Counted from the first letter of the stretch, positions 1 to 11,149 are shown. The stretch is DNA of 64,000 nucleotides from WHUA01 sp963711215 (GCA_963711215.1 CAVQDH010000007.1:279026-343025), one strand, 5' to 3'. Numbers and translations are program-made. Notes: generated by a model from the sequence alone, not told the origin.

Positions 1-1
1 A

Positions 2-2515
2 CCGGATATTGCCATTAAGTTCAACAGCCGCGGAATCGAAGAGCTGCCGCTGCCGAAGCCGCTCTGCGAGATCTTCGTCTACAGCCCGCGCTTCGAAGGC
101 GTGCATCTGCGCTTCGGCCTGGTGGCGCGCGGCGGCTTGCGCTGGTCGGACCGGCGCGAGGATTTCCGGACCGAGGTTCTCGGCCTCGCCAAGGCGCAAC
201 AGGTCAAGAATGCGGTGATCGTGCCGGTCGGCTCCAAGGGCGGGTTCGTGTTGAAGAAGGCGCCGCCGGCATCCGACCGCGACGCCTATCTCAAGGAAGG
301 CGTTGCGGTTTACAAGGCGTTTGTCAGCGCGCTGCTCGACGTTACCGACAATCTGGTCGGCGACAAGGTCGTGCCGCCCGAGCATGTCGTGCGCAAGGAC
401 GGCGACGACCCCTATCTCGTCGTCGCCGCCGACAAGGGCACGGCGACCTTCTCCGACTATGCCAACGAAGTCGCCCGGCAATACGGCTTCTGGCTCGACG
501 ACGCCTTCGCGTCGGGCGGGTCGGCCGGATACGACCACAAGGGCATGGGCATCACGGCGCGCGGCGCGTGGGAATTGGTCAAGCGCCACTTCCGCGAGAT
601 GGGGCACGACACGCAGTCCGAGGACTTCACCGTGGTCGGCTGCGGCGACATGTCGGGCGACGTCTTCGGCAACGGCATGCTGCTGTCGCCGCATATCCAC
701 CTGATCGGCGCCTTCAACCATGTGCATATCTTTATCGACCCGGCGCCCGACGGACCGAAGAGCCTGGAAGAGCGCAAGCGGCTTTTCGACAAGCCGCGCA
801 GCAGCTGGACCGACTATGATCCGAAGCTGATCGCGCCCGGCGGCGGCGTGTTCGAGCGCAGCGCCAAGTCGATCGCGATCACGCCCGAGATGAAGAAGCT
901 CTTCGACATCAAGGCGGACCACCTGACGCCGAGCGAGCTGATTCACGCCATGCTGCTGGCCAAGGTCGACCTGTTGTGGTTCGGCGGCATCGGTACCTAT
1001 GTCAAATCCTCGATGGAGGATCATGCCGATGCCGGCGATCGCGCCAACGACGCGCTGCGCGTGGACGGCAAGGAGCTGCGCTGCAAGGTCCTGGGCGAAG
1101 GCGCCAACCTTGGCGTGACGCAGCTCGGCCGGATCGAGTACGCGGAGAAGGGCGGATGCCTCAACACGGATTTCATCGACAATTCGGCCGGCGTCGACAC
1201 GTCGGACCACGAGGTCAACATCAAGATCGCGCTGGGCGATGTCGTGCAGCGCGGCGATATGACGTTGAAGCAGCGCGACGCCCTGCTTCGGGAGATGACG
1301 GACGCGGTCGGCGCGCTGGTCTTGCGTCACAACTATCAGCAGACGCAGGCGCTTTCCGTCGCGCAGTCCTACGGCTCGGCGCGGCTGGACGAGCAGCAGC
1401 GCATGATGCGGCTGCTCGAGCGCCAGGACCTGCTCAACCGGCAGATCGAATTCCTGCCCGATGACGAGGAGATCGCCCAGCGCCAATCCGGCCGCCTGGG
1501 GCTGACGCGGCCCGAGCTGTCGGTGCTGCTGGCCTATGCGAAAAACGTGGTGTACACGCAGCTGCTCGAGTCCGACCTGCCGGACGATCCGAAGCTCGAG
1601 ATGGATCTGCAGCGCTATTTCCCCGATCCGATCCAGCAGAAATATCCCGATGCGATCAATCGGCACCGGCTGCGGCGTGAGATCATTGCCACGGTGGTGA
1701 CGAACTCGATGATCAACCGGGTCGGGCCGACCTTCGTCAGCGAGATGCAGAACAAGACGGGCATGGACGCGCCGGAGATCGCGCGCGCGTATACGATCGT
1801 CCGTGAAGTGTTCGGCCTGCGCGGGCTGTGGGATAGCATCGAAGCGTTGGACAACAAGGTCCCGGCGGAAGCCCAGATCAAGATGCTGCGCGAGACCGGC
1901 CGGACGCTGGAACGCATGACGCCATGGTTTCTGCGCAACGGCGAGCATCCGCTCGAAATCAGCCGGTACATGGACGAGTACGGCGGCGGCATCGAGGTCT
2001 TGCGCAACAATCTCGATGCGCTGATGGCGCCCGATCAGCTGGCGGAGACGCGCGAGCGTACCGCCGCCTTCGCGGTTCCGGGCGTGCCGCAGGCGCTGGC
2101 AGACCTGGTCGGCCGTTTGAAGGCGCTGTCGACCGGCTGCGATATCATCAGGATCGCCCGCAACGTAGGCCGCTCGGTCGAAGAGGTGGGCGAGACCTAC
2201 TTCCTGCTGGGCAGCCGCTTCCACCTCGAGTGGCTGCGCCACAACGCCGACGTGATGACGCCGGAGAATCCGTGGTACCAGATGGCGCTGAGCGCCATCA
2301 TCGAGGACCTGTGGGGCACGCAGGGCGAGCTTACCGCCAGGATCCTCGGCAATGGCGGATGCGGCAAGGGGGCGGTCGACGGCTGGTCCGACCAGCGCAA
2401 GGAGACCGTCGGCCGGGTCGAGGAGATCGTCAAAGAGTTGATGCAACACGGGTCGATCGATCTCGCGATGCTGACCGTGGCGAACCGCGAGCTCCGGGGA
2501 TTGGTTTCGGTCTAA
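2..2515 (+). CDS. NAD-specific glutamate dehydrogenase, large type (5' part missing)
   Basis: Catalyses NAD-dependent oxidative deamination of glutamate to 2-oxoglutarate and ammonia, mainly a catabolic role in the cytoplasm. The open frame enters from the left edge, and 837 residues are visible before the TAA. The family (GDH_180 / bacterial NAD-GDH) is usually about 1,600 residues, so roughly the C-terminal half is here. Visible landmarks are RGGLRWSDRREDFRTEVLGL, then VPVGSKGGFV with the expected catalytic-lysine region, then the Rossmann-like VVGCGDMSGDVFGNGMLLS. The long C-terminal helical region typical of the family follows. The first in-frame ATG at 101 is internal and is not the true start. 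No downstream gene is closely coupled; the next plus-strand gene begins 140 bases later. The assignment is firm; only the length is unknown. Confidence 0.95.
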   Translation, partial: PDIAIKFNSRGIEELPLPKPLCEIFVYSPRFEGVHLRFGLVARGGLRWSDRREDFRTEVLGLAKAQQVKNAVIVPVGSKGGFVLKKAPPASDRDAYLKEGVAVYKAFVSALLDVTDNLVGDKVVPPEHVVRKDGDDPYLVVAADKGTATFSDYANEVARQYGFWLDDAFASGGSAGYDHKGMGITARGAWELVKRHFREMGHDTQSEDFTVVGCGDMSGDVFGNGMLLSPHIHLIGAFNHVHIFIDPAPDGPKSLEERKRLFDKPRSSWTDYDPKLIAPGGGVFERSAKSIAITPEMKKLFDIKADHLTPSELIHAMLLAKVDLLWFGGIGTYVKSSMEDHADAGDRANDALRVDGKELRCKVLGEGANLGVTQLGRIEYAEKGGCLNTDFIDNSAGVDTSDHEVNIKIALGDVVQRGDMTLKQRDALLREMTDAVGALVLRHNYQQTQALSVAQSYGSARLDEQQRMMRLLERQDLLNRQIEFLPDDEEIAQRQSGRLGLTRPELSVLLAYAKNVVYTQLLESDLPDDPKLEMDLQRYFPDPIQQKYPDAINRHRLRREIIATVVTNSMINRVGPTFVSEMQNKTGMDAPEIARAYTIVREVFGLRGLWDSIEALDNKVPAEAQIKMLRETGRTLERMTPWFLRNGEHPLEISRYMDEYGGGIEVLRNNLDALMAPDQLAETRERTAAFAVPGVPQALADLVGRLKALSTGCDIIRIARNVGRSVEEVGETYFLLGSRFHLEWLRHNADVMTPENPWYQMALSAIIEDLWGTQGELTARILGNGGCGKGAVDGWSDQRKETVGRVEEIVKELMQHGSIDLAMLTVANRELRGLVSV

Positions 2516-2655
2516 CGCCCGGTCCGGTCCCGGCAGCCCCATCCCGGCCGGCAAGCCTTGGCCGCCGGCCATGCGCGCCCACGCTCTTCAGCAATCGTTA
2601 ACGGGTTATCCGAATAATGGCCGTGAAGAAAATTGGGTAATTTCAACGGCTAAGC

Positions 2656-3534
2656 ATGTTTCCCCAGGCTGATCTACCGATCTTCGCCACGGCGGTGGAG
2701 AGCTTCCGTTTCGTTTTCGCCCATCGGCGCGAGCTCCGGCGGATCGCGCTGTTCGCCCTGCCCGCATTCTATCTGATTCACATCGCGTTCGATTCGATCG
2801 ACTGGCCCGCCTTTTCCAGTCATGGGTTGAATGCGACGGCGATGCGGGCGCTGGCCGATCTCGTGGTGAGAGGCGGCATCGCCACCATCGTACTGGTGGC
2901 CTGGCATCGCGTCGTGATGCTCAAGGTGAGCGCGCGCAGCACGCTGCCGCCGATTACCGTCGGCCTGCGGGAGTTCCGGTATTTCGTCGTCTGGATCCTG
3001 TTGAGCGTCGGTTTTCTCGCCGTCTTTGCCTTCACCATGGCGGCGATGGTCGCGGTCCAATTCGTCGCGATGCTGGGCGTGTATCTGCTCCTTCTTCTTG
3101 TCGGCCTCAGCAAGACGCTGGTCGTCGGACAGCGTGATCAGCTCATGCTCGTGATGTGGATTTCCGTTTTCTTCGCCTTGCCCGTGGCAAGTTACATAAC
3201 GGGACGCCTGTCGCTTGTGCTGCCGGCGATGGCGGTGGACCGCAAGCGGCCGTTGCGTCAGGCGTGGCGCCTGTCGGCCGGCAACGGATGGCGGCTCGTC
3301 ATTGCTTCGCTCCTCGTCATGCTGCCGATGGAATCGATCGCGGCGCTCTGCAACAAGGCCGCGCTGGCGACGCGCACGACGCTGGCCTACTACCCGCTGT
3401 CATTCGCGGCCGCGGTGAGCGTTTTCTTGCTGGTGGTGCTGACCGGCACCATTCTGTCGCTGTTTTCGTTGCAGCTCAATTCGGGGCAAGGCAACAGGGA
3501 CCGCCTGCGGTCTCACATCGTTCCGGCGGAATAG
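2656..3534 (+). CDS. Polytopic membrane protein of unknown function
   Basis: A 292-residue inner-membrane protein that I do not recognise as a named family. After a short charged N-terminus (FVFAHRRELRRIALFALPAF) it shows about six hydrophobic segments, near residues 28-48, 75-95, 110-160 (probably two), 170-195, 215-235 and 255-280. The loop between TM5 and TM6 has the pattern AVDRKRPLRQAWRLSAGNGWR, which resembles the cytoplasmic loop of bacterial 10-TM-like or DUF975/YciC-type membrane proteins; that comparison is weak. It ends with a hydrophilic tail after the last helix. The start ATG at 2656 is the first in the frame after an AT-richer intergenic stretch. It stands alone, with a convergent YbjQ-type gene starting 16 bases after its stop. 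Function not assigned. Confidence 0.8.
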   Translation: MFPQADLPIFATAVESFRFVFAHRRELRRIALFALPAFYLIHIAFDSIDWPAFSSHGLNATAMRALADLVVRGGIATIVLVAWHRVVMLKVSARSTLPPITVGLREFRYFVVWILLSVGFLAVFAFTMAAMVAVQFVAMLGVYLLLLLVGLSKTLVVGQRDQLMLVMWISVFFALPVASYITGRLSLVLPAMAVDRKRPLRQAWRLSAGNGWRLVIASLLVMLPMESIAALCNKAALATRTTLAYYPLSFAAAVSVFLLVVLTGTILSLFSLQLNSGQGNRDRLRSHIVPAE

Positions 3535-3550
3535 GGCGCCGCGCGGCCGG

Positions 3551-3871
3551 TCAAGCGATCTTCACGGCGGTCCCGCTTACCGCGACCATGAGCATCGATC
3601 CCTTTTCGCCCACCACTTCGTAGTCGAGATCAACGCCGATGACGGCGTTCGCGCCCATCTCCGTCGCTTGGGCGCACATATCTTCGATGGCGGCGTTCTT
3701 GCCCTCGCGCAGCACCTTCTCGTAGGAGCCGGAACGGCCGCCGACGATGTCGCGGATGCCCGCGAACATGTCGCGGAATAGGTTCGCGCCGCAAACCGCT
3801 TCGCCGGTGCAGATGCCGTAATACTCGACGATCTTGCGACCCTCGATCATGTCTGTGGTGGTGACGAGCAT
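3551..3871 (-). CDS. YbjQ/UPF0145 (DUF74) family heavy-metal-binding-domain protein
   Basis: A 106-residue protein matching the YbjQ family over its full length. The opening MLVTTTDMIEGRKIVEYYG, the central GGRSGSYEKVLREGKNAA and the C-terminal ANAVIGVDLDYEVVGEKGSM are the conserved blocks of the family. Members form a pentameric dodecin-like or heavy-metal-binding fold, but their physiological role is unsettled; I infer nothing beyond the family. It lies downstream of purH on the same strand, 90 bases away, and ends tail-to-tail with the membrane protein at 2656. A single Cys pair (ICTGEAVCGANLF) sits near residues 21-28. Confidence 0.88.
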   Translation of the reverse strand: MLVTTTDMIEGRKIVEYYGICTGEAVCGANLFRDMFAGIRDIVGGRSGSYEKVLREGKNAAIEDMCAQATEMGANAVIGVDLDYEVVGEKGSMLMVAVSGTAVKIA

Positions 3872-3961
3872 TATCGGGACCCCCCTTGCGGCGATTGACT
3901 CGACCGCATGGTAGAGAGTCGGGACTGGCCTGCCAATCCCGCGAAAAAGCGCGCCTCCGGC

Positions 3962-5539
<1,578 letters not shown>

Positions 5540-5607
5540 CGGTGTCGCTTGCTCCTGAACGTTGCGAAAGTTGGTGTCGTGGGGTCGGGGGCTCCGCCGC
5601 CGTCCGG

Positions 5608-7515
5608 TCAGCCGGACAGCACGCTCCGCGTCTCCTGTCGGTCGAATTCGGGAACGAGATGCCGGATCATCGCGAGCGCGGCTTCGCGCTTGCCGGACCG
5701 GCAGGTGGCTTCGAGCTCGTCCAGCGCACGCTGCAGGAACGGCAGGTCGACGGTACGCGGGTTGGCGAGCCGCAGGTTGGGGTTCGAGGTGGTCACCAGG
5801 TCTTCGCCGGCGTGCAGCAGCTCTTCCTGCAGCTTCTCGCCCGGCCGCAGGCCGGTGAAGGTGATCGCGATGTCTTCATCCGGGCGCTTGCCCGCGAGCC
5901 GGATCATCTGCCGCGCCAGATCCAGGATACGCACCGGCTCGCCCATATCGAGTTCGAAAATCCTGCCGCAGGCGCCCGCATCCGCCTCGCCGATTGCCGA
6001 TGCCTGGAGCACGAGCTCGACCGCTTCGCGCACGGACATGAAATAGCGCGTGACCTCCGGATGGGTGACCGTGACCGGTCCACCGGCGGTGATCTGCTTC
6101 TGGAACAAGGGAACGACCGAGCCCGTCGAGCCCAGGACATTGCCGAACCGTACGGTCACATAGCGCGTCTGACGCCGTTCGCCTGTGGCGAGGTCGAGCG
6201 CCTGGGTATAGCTTTCGGCCAGGCGCTTGGTCGCGCCCATCACGCTGCTCGGATTGACCGCCTTGTCGGTGGAGATCTGCACCATCATGCGGACGCCCGC
6301 GTCGCGGCAGGCATCCGCGACGTTGCGGCTGCCGATAGTGTTGGTCAGCATGCCTTCGAGCGGGTTCTGCTCGACCATCGGCACATGTTTCAGCGCTGCC
6401 GCGTGGAACACCAGCTCCGGCGCATAGGTTGCGAAGACGGCATCGAGCCGGGCCCGGTCGCGGACGTCGCCCAACACCATCGGCTGATCCAGGCCCGGAT
6501 AGGCCCCCGCGATTTCGAGATCGATCTGGTAAAGGTTGTATTCCGACGAATCGAAGAGCACGAGACGCGACGGCCCGTGCGCCGCGATCTGGCGTGTGAG
6601 CTCGCCGCCGATCGTGCCGCCGGCGCCGGTCACCAGGACCGACCGGCCGGCGATCAGGTGGCGCATCGCGTCACGGTCGAGCACCGCTTGCGGCCGGCCG
6701 AGCAGATCCTCGACGGCGATCGGCCTGGTCTCGAGCTGATCTTCGACGCCGGCGCGCAGCTCCGACAGTCGAGGCAGCCGGGCAAGGCTGAGCCCGAGCG
6801 TATCGGCCCGCCGCAGCAGGTCGCGCACGGTCGTGCCATCCAGCCGCAAATGCGTCAGGACGACGCGTTGGGGCCGAGGATTGCAGCGGCTCTCGACGAT
6901 GTTTTCGAGGTCATCCAGCCCGCCCAGCACGGGCACGCCATGAATCGTGCGCCCGACCCGCGTGCCTTTGTCGTCGATGACGCCGACGATCTTGTAGCTG
7001 GCGTCGCGGTCACGGGCCTCTTGACGAATGAAGGTTTCCGCCGCGTCGTTGGCGCCGATCAGCAGCAGCGGCACGCGGCGATGGTCGTCTCGCTCGAGCA
7101 GGCTCTCCGTACGCCGGTCCTTGAACAGGCGATAGGCGAAGCGCGGGCCGCCGAGAAGCGCCATGAGCACGAACCAGTTGATGAACGGCACCGAGCGGGG
7201 AAACAGCTCGAGCCGGGTGATCAGGAAGAGCACCGGAAGAAAAACCAGGATCGCCAGCGTAACCGTCTTGGTGATCGCGACGAGATCGTCGAGCGACGCG
7301 TAGCGCCAGATGCCACGGTGCATCTGGCTCAGCTTGAAGACGACCGCGGAAATCGCGGCAAACAGAATCGTGCCCGGCAGCAGGTAGTCCTGCGCCTCGC
7401 TCATCGTGCTTTCGCCGAGCCGCAGATAGACCGACAGCGGAAACGATACCGCCGCCATGACGACATCATGGATGAAGGCGACCTGCGCCCGGTCCAGTCT
7501 CAATCTGAGGGCCAT
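5608..7515 (-). CDS. WbpM/CapD-type membrane UDP-sugar 4,6-dehydratase
   Basis: A 635-residue inner-membrane NDP-sugar epimerase/dehydratase. The N-terminus has four membrane segments (about residues 10-110), followed by a CoA-binding-like Rossmann domain (about 130-260, LLIGANDAAETFI) and a C-terminal SDR domain beginning VLVTGAGGTIGGELTRQI. The SDR active site reads STDKAVNPSSVMGATKRLAE, the atypical Ser-Met-Lys arrangement typical of WbpM and FlaA1-like UDP-GlcNAc 4,6-dehydratases. Known relatives make UDP-2-acetamido-2,6-dideoxy-4-keto-hexose for QuiNAc or FucNAc residues of O-antigen. The two genes upstream on the same strand supply a reductase and a sugar-phosphate transferase, which supports that pathway. 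The exact sugar product is inferred, not shown. Confidence 0.92.
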   Translation of the reverse strand: MALRLRLDRAQVAFIHDVVMAAVSFPLSVYLRLGESTMSEAQDYLLPGTILFAAISAVVFKLSQMHRGIWRYASLDDLVAITKTVTLAILVFLPVLFLITRLELFPRSVPFINWFVLMALLGGPRFAYRLFKDRRTESLLERDDHRRVPLLLIGANDAAETFIRQEARDRDASYKIVGVIDDKGTRVGRTIHGVPVLGGLDDLENIVESRCNPRPQRVVLTHLRLDGTTVRDLLRRADTLGLSLARLPRLSELRAGVEDQLETRPIAVEDLLGRPQAVLDRDAMRHLIAGRSVLVTGAGGTIGGELTRQIAAHGPSRLVLFDSSEYNLYQIDLEIAGAYPGLDQPMVLGDVRDRARLDAVFATYAPELVFHAAALKHVPMVEQNPLEGMLTNTIGSRNVADACRDAGVRMMVQISTDKAVNPSSVMGATKRLAESYTQALDLATGERRQTRYVTVRFGNVLGSTGSVVPLFQKQITAGGPVTVTHPEVTRYFMSVREAVELVLQASAIGEADAGACGRIFELDMGEPVRILDLARQMIRLAGKRPDEDIAITFTGLRPGEKLQEELLHAGEDLVTTSNPNLRLANPRTVDLPFLQRALDELEATCRSGKREAALAMIRHLVPEFDRQETRSVLSG

Positions 7516-7574
7516 GGTTACGGGTTCTTAAAGCGGCGCCAGGGCCCTGGCAAGGGTGCTTTCGCCACGGCGTC

Positions 7575-8484
7575 TCATCCCGCTACCGCTGCCCTGCGGT
7601 ACCATTCGGCGGTCGCTGCGAGCCCGTCCGTCATCGTGAAGGGCGGCCGCCAGCCGGGAAGGGTCCCGTCGACCGTCAGCGACCCGCACAACCGGTCCAT
7701 CGCGTCCGACCGACCGGCCACCGCCGCCAGGCCGCGCAGCGCCCAGACCGGCACGGGAAGCAGGTGCGCCGGCCGGCCGAGCGCCGCGGCGATCCGCCGG
7801 ATCAATGCCGCGGTCGACACGTCGTCCCGGTCGCTCGGCAGGTAGGTGCCGGGCGGCGCGGCGAGCGATGCCCGGACCGCGTCGACGAGATTGCCGCGAT
7901 AGATCAAGCTCCGCCGGTTCTCGATCGCCGCGAAGGGCAAGGGCCGGCCACGATCGATTGCCCGCATGAGGCCGAGGAAATTTCCCTTCACGGCGGGGCC
8001 GTAGACCAGCGGCGGCCGCAGGATGACCACTTCCATGCGGGCGGCGTGCGCAGCAAGGGCCTTTTCCGCGGCCCATTTGGAGCGCCCGTAAGGATCGATC
8101 GGGGCAGGCGCATCGGCCGCGCTCAGGGGATGCCCGGAGACGTCGCCATGGACCTTGACCGAGCTCATGTAGACGAAGCGGCGGACGCCCGCTTCGGCCG
8201 CCTGCGCCGCAAGCCGCGCCGTCGCCTGATGGTTGACGCGATCGAATTCGGCCTCCGGATCGGCGGCATGGTCGCGCATGACATGGACGCGCGCCGCCAG
8301 GTGGACCACGGCCTCGGCGCCGTCGAGCAAAGCCCGCCAGTCGCTGGCTGGGCCGATGTCGCCGAACTTCGCGCCGGCCGGCGGCGACAACCGTCCATGA
8401 GGATTGCTCGAGCAAGGGGCAGAGCGCCCGTCCGACGAAGCCGCCGGCGCCGGTCACCAGCACGCGCCGGCCAGCGGACGTCAC
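7575..8484 (-). CDS. NAD-dependent epimerase/4-ketoreductase (WbpV/WreQ-like), one frame break
   Basis: An extended SDR likely to reduce the 4-keto sugar made by the neighbouring dehydratase. The N-terminal Rossmann motif VLVTGAGGFVGRALCPLLEQ lies in one frame. The rest continues in another frame (KFGDIGPASDWRALLDGAEA, VVHLAARVHVMRD, YMSSVKVHG, DPYGRSKWAAEKAL with the YxxxK active site). Switching frame near 8375-8395 rejoins a protein of about 302 residues; dropping one base is sufficient. GTG at 8484 is chosen as the start because it overlaps the preceding gene's TGA as GTGA and leaves seven residues before the NAD motif. Homology to WbpV/WreQ is inferred from fold and context. The break looks like sequence error because both halves are otherwise well preserved. 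Confidence 0.85.
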
Positions 8485-9452
8485 GGCCGCATCCAGGCGA
8501 GCAGCGCGGCGACGACGGCCACGGCTGCGGCGACCGACGGCAGCGGAAACGTCAGCGCGGTCAGCGCCAAGGCGACCAGCACGAGATTGGCGCCGAGGAT
8601 GGCCAGGCTGACTTGGGCGTGGCTGAGGCCGGACTGTACCGCGCGCTGGTAGTAATGCTCGGCATGGGCCCGCCAGACGCGCTCGCCACGGAACGCGCGG
8701 CGAGCGATCGTGATCGTCGCATCCGCGAGATAATAGGCCGGCAGAATGAGCGCCGGCGCCCAAAGCCCGTGCGCCGCCAGGGCCAGCAGCAGGAATCCGA
8801 GCAGAAAGCCGAGAGGCACGCTGCCGACATCGCCGAGAAAGATGCGCGCCGGATGCCAGTTCCAGACCAGGAACCCGGCCGCGGCGGCAGCCAGCGTCGC
8901 GCCGGGCCAGGCCGGCGCCGCGGCCTCGGCGCCGATTGCGGCCAAGGCCGCTAGTCCGCCGCCGACGCAGACGGTCTCCACGCCCGATATGCCGTCGATA
9001 CCGTCCATGAAATTGAACAGGTTGAGAAACCAGAGCCAGAGGACCGCGGTCGCCAGGGAATCGAGCCAGGCGGGGAGAAGGCCTTGGAACACCGGGCCTT
9101 GATCGCGCAGCCAGTTGACCGCAATCGCGACGATGACCGCCTGTACCGCAAGGCGCAGCGCGGCCGGTAGCGAGCGCAGGTCGTCGATCCAGGAAAGCAC
9201 CGCCAAGGCCCAGGCGCCGGCAAGGATCGCAACCAGGCCGGCTGGCATATCGGAACCGGTCCCGACGATCCAGGCGAGGAGGACGATCGGCACGACGGCG
9301 AGGCCGCCGCCCCGCGGCGTCGGCGTGGCGTGGCTGCTGCGCGCATTGGGGTGATCCAGGATGGCGCGCCGGCGGAGGAAGGATGCCAGCAGGCCCGTGG
9401 CAAGCATGCTTGCCGCCGCGACGGTAATGCTGAGGGATAGCAGCCAGATCAT
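8481..9452 (-). CDS. Undecaprenyl-phosphate sugar-1-phosphate transferase (WecA/WbpL/WreU family)
   Basis: A 323-residue polytopic membrane enzyme of glycosyltransferase family 4 (MraY/WecA superfamily). It transfers HexNAc-1-phosphate from a UDP-sugar to undecaprenyl phosphate, starting O-antigen or exopolysaccharide synthesis at the inner membrane. Family signatures are LDHPNARSSHATPTPRGGG near residue 33, SWIDDLRSLP near 90, the catalytic FNFMDGIDGISG near 145 and the HIS-loop-like WRAHAEHYYQRAVQSG near 263. About ten hydrophobic helices surround them. It overlaps the ketoreductase by a GTGA, which implies translational coupling. Placement with a WbpM-like dehydratase and a reductase suggests QuiNAc-1-P or FucNAc-1-P as the donor; this is inference. 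Confidence 0.93.
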   Translation of the reverse strand: MIWLLSLSITVAAASMLATGLLASFLRRRAILDHPNARSSHATPTPRGGGLAVVPIVLLAWIVGTGSDMPAGLVAILAGAWALAVLSWIDDLRSLPAALRLAVQAVIVAIAVNWLRDQGPVFQGLLPAWLDSLATAVLWLWFLNLFNFMDGIDGISGVETVCVGGGLAALAAIGAEAAAPAWPGATLAAAAAGFLVWNWHPARIFLGDVGSVPLGFLLGFLLLALAAHGLWAPALILPAYYLADATITIARRAFRGERVWRAHAEHYYQRAVQSGLSHAQVSLAILGANLVLVALALTALTFPLPSVAAAVAVVAALLAWMRP

Positions 9453-9523
9453 GGTCGCGGTTTATAGCCCGCTACCGCCCGGCACCGCCAGACATGCTGC
9501 CGGCGCGGCCCTGGCCAGACCGC

Positions 9524-11149
9524 CTATTCTTCGCTCGTGACGCGGCGCAGACGCCATTTTATGGCGGTTATCTCGTCCGCCGTGGTCGCGCGCATCACTA
9601 GCTGCCGGGTCGGCAGGATGCCGCGGACGTCGTCCCAATAGACGCTGTCTTCCAGGACGACGGGCCGATCGGTCCGCATGCGCCAGTACTGGTCATCCGG
9701 CAAGGCGAAGGTCACGCGCGTCGCGTCGTCGTCGATCTCCGCCGCGACGTCCGGATGCAGGTGGAAGCGGATCGCGAACGGGTGGTCGGCGGCGCCGACG
9801 AGGATGTCTTCGCCCCTCAGGTCGGCGTCCGTCTGGTTGACGTAGAAGCGGCGGCGGTGGGTCAGCCCGAACTTCGGGTCGTAGCCGGTATGGCTGCTGC
9901 TGATCCAGATGCTGCCGTCGCGCTCGCCGCGGTCGCAGTTGATCTCCTCGGGACGCCGGCCGATGCCGTCCGCCAGCAGCTCGCAGCAGTTCGTGTCGTC
10001 GACGATCAGGGCGGAATGCGCCGCCGTGGTTCGCAACGCCTGTCGCCAGGCGGGCGACGTCTCGATCCCGGCGCCGCAATTGACGAACAGGGGATGGCGG
10101 CCGACGCAAAGCTCGAAGCTCATCGTGCCGGCATGGCCGTCGCGGTCATGGGGCGCTTCCGGCGGCGGGCCGCCGTCGAGGATGATGACGAGATCACCCG
10201 CCTCGATCCGCTCGAAGCCGGCGTAATGCGCCCGCTTCGGCGCGCGGCCGTGGGCGTCAGAGCGTTCGAGCGCCCGGTCGATATGCGCCGGAGCGGGCCG
10301 CCCGCCGCCATGGAAGCACGCGAGCGAGCCGTCGCCGAAACGGAAGAACCGGGTCATCGGGGCCATCCGGTCGATGGCGTTGCGCAAGGCGATCGGCACT
10401 TCCTGGCTGGCGGCGGTCAGCACGTCGCGCATGTCGACGAGCATCTCGAGGATGGCGAACTGACGGCCGGGACTGCGCGACACATGGCTGCCGTCGGGCA
10501 AGATCTGGCTTTCGATCTCGACTTCCAGCATGGCGCAGGCCCTGGCCACCCGTTCCGGCTCCGAGACGACGCAGCATTCGCCGTAGATCAGGCCTTTGAG
10601 CACGGCCATGCGGTCGGGAGGCGCCGTTTCGGTCAGGGTGACGCGGCGCAGATGGCGGACCTGGCGGGCGATGCAATCGAGAAAGCGAATGTGAAAGGTA
10701 GGATCGGCCGCATCGAACAGCGCGGCGAAATGCGTCAGGCTGTTGACGATGCGCGCGGCGAGCACGTCGGAGCGCCAGCTCACCGGCGTGAAAGTGCCGA
10801 ACCTCTCGTCCCAGCGCTCGAACAGCATCTCGGCCGTTCGCCGTGCGTCGTCCGAGCCGGCAGCCGCGAGATCGCCGAACCAGCCGAAGCGATGCAGCTC
10901 CGCAAGCTGGTGCTCGTCGAGCGACTCGTCCGACCAAGGCGACTCGCCGAGATAAAGGGATTTGCCGGCCAGCTCGAAGCGCCCTTGCACGATGGCCATG
11001 CCGCGCTCCGCGTCGCCCACGGGCACGCCGCGCTCCTCGCAGCCGGGCGGAAGGGCGAAAAGCTTGGTCGGCCCGCGCCCCATCAGAGCGAGCTTATAAA
11101 GGCGCGAGCGAAACACGCTGTTGGAAATACCGTTGGTCAATCCGGACAC
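9524..11149 (-). CDS. Heparinase II/III family protein
   Basis: A 541-residue protein of the heparinase II/III-like polysaccharide-lyase superfamily found next to rpe/rsmB in many alphaproteobacteria. The N-terminal alpha-helical toroid half includes LAELHRFGWFGDL and WISDVL-like SWRSDVLAARIVNSLTHFA. The C-terminal beta-sandwich half includes DGSLACFHGGGRP, AGFERIEAGDLVIILDGG, CGAGIETSPAWRQALRTT and the repeated NQTDADLRGED strand region. No clear signal peptide is visible, which is odd for a polysaccharide lyase, so a role on cytoplasmic or recycled glycan is possible. The substrate is unknown. It lies between rpe and the polysaccharide trio on the same strand, which hints at a link with surface glycan. 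Confidence 0.85.
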   Translation of the reverse strand: MSGLTNGISNSVFRSRLYKLALMGRGPTKLFALPPGCEERGVPVGDAERGMAIVQGRFELAGKSLYLGESPWSDESLDEHQLAELHRFGWFGDLAAAGSDDARRTAEMLFERWDERFGTFTPVSWRSDVLAARIVNSLTHFAALFDAADPTFHIRFLDCIARQVRHLRRVTLTETAPPDRMAVLKGLIYGECCVVSEPERVARACAMLEVEIESQILPDGSHVSRSPGRQFAILEMLVDMRDVLTAASQEVPIALRNAIDRMAPMTRFFRFGDGSLACFHGGGRPAPAHIDRALERSDAHGRAPKRAHYAGFERIEAGDLVIILDGGPPPEAPHDRDGHAGTMSFELCVGRHPLFVNCGAGIETSPAWRQALRTTAAHSALIVDDTNCCELLADGIGRRPEEINCDRGERDGSIWISSSHTGYDPKFGLTHRRRFYVNQTDADLRGEDILVGAADHPFAIRFHLHPDVAAEIDDDATRVTFALPDDQYWRMRTDRPVVLEDSVYWDDVRGILPTRQLVMRATTADEITAIKWRLRRVTSEE

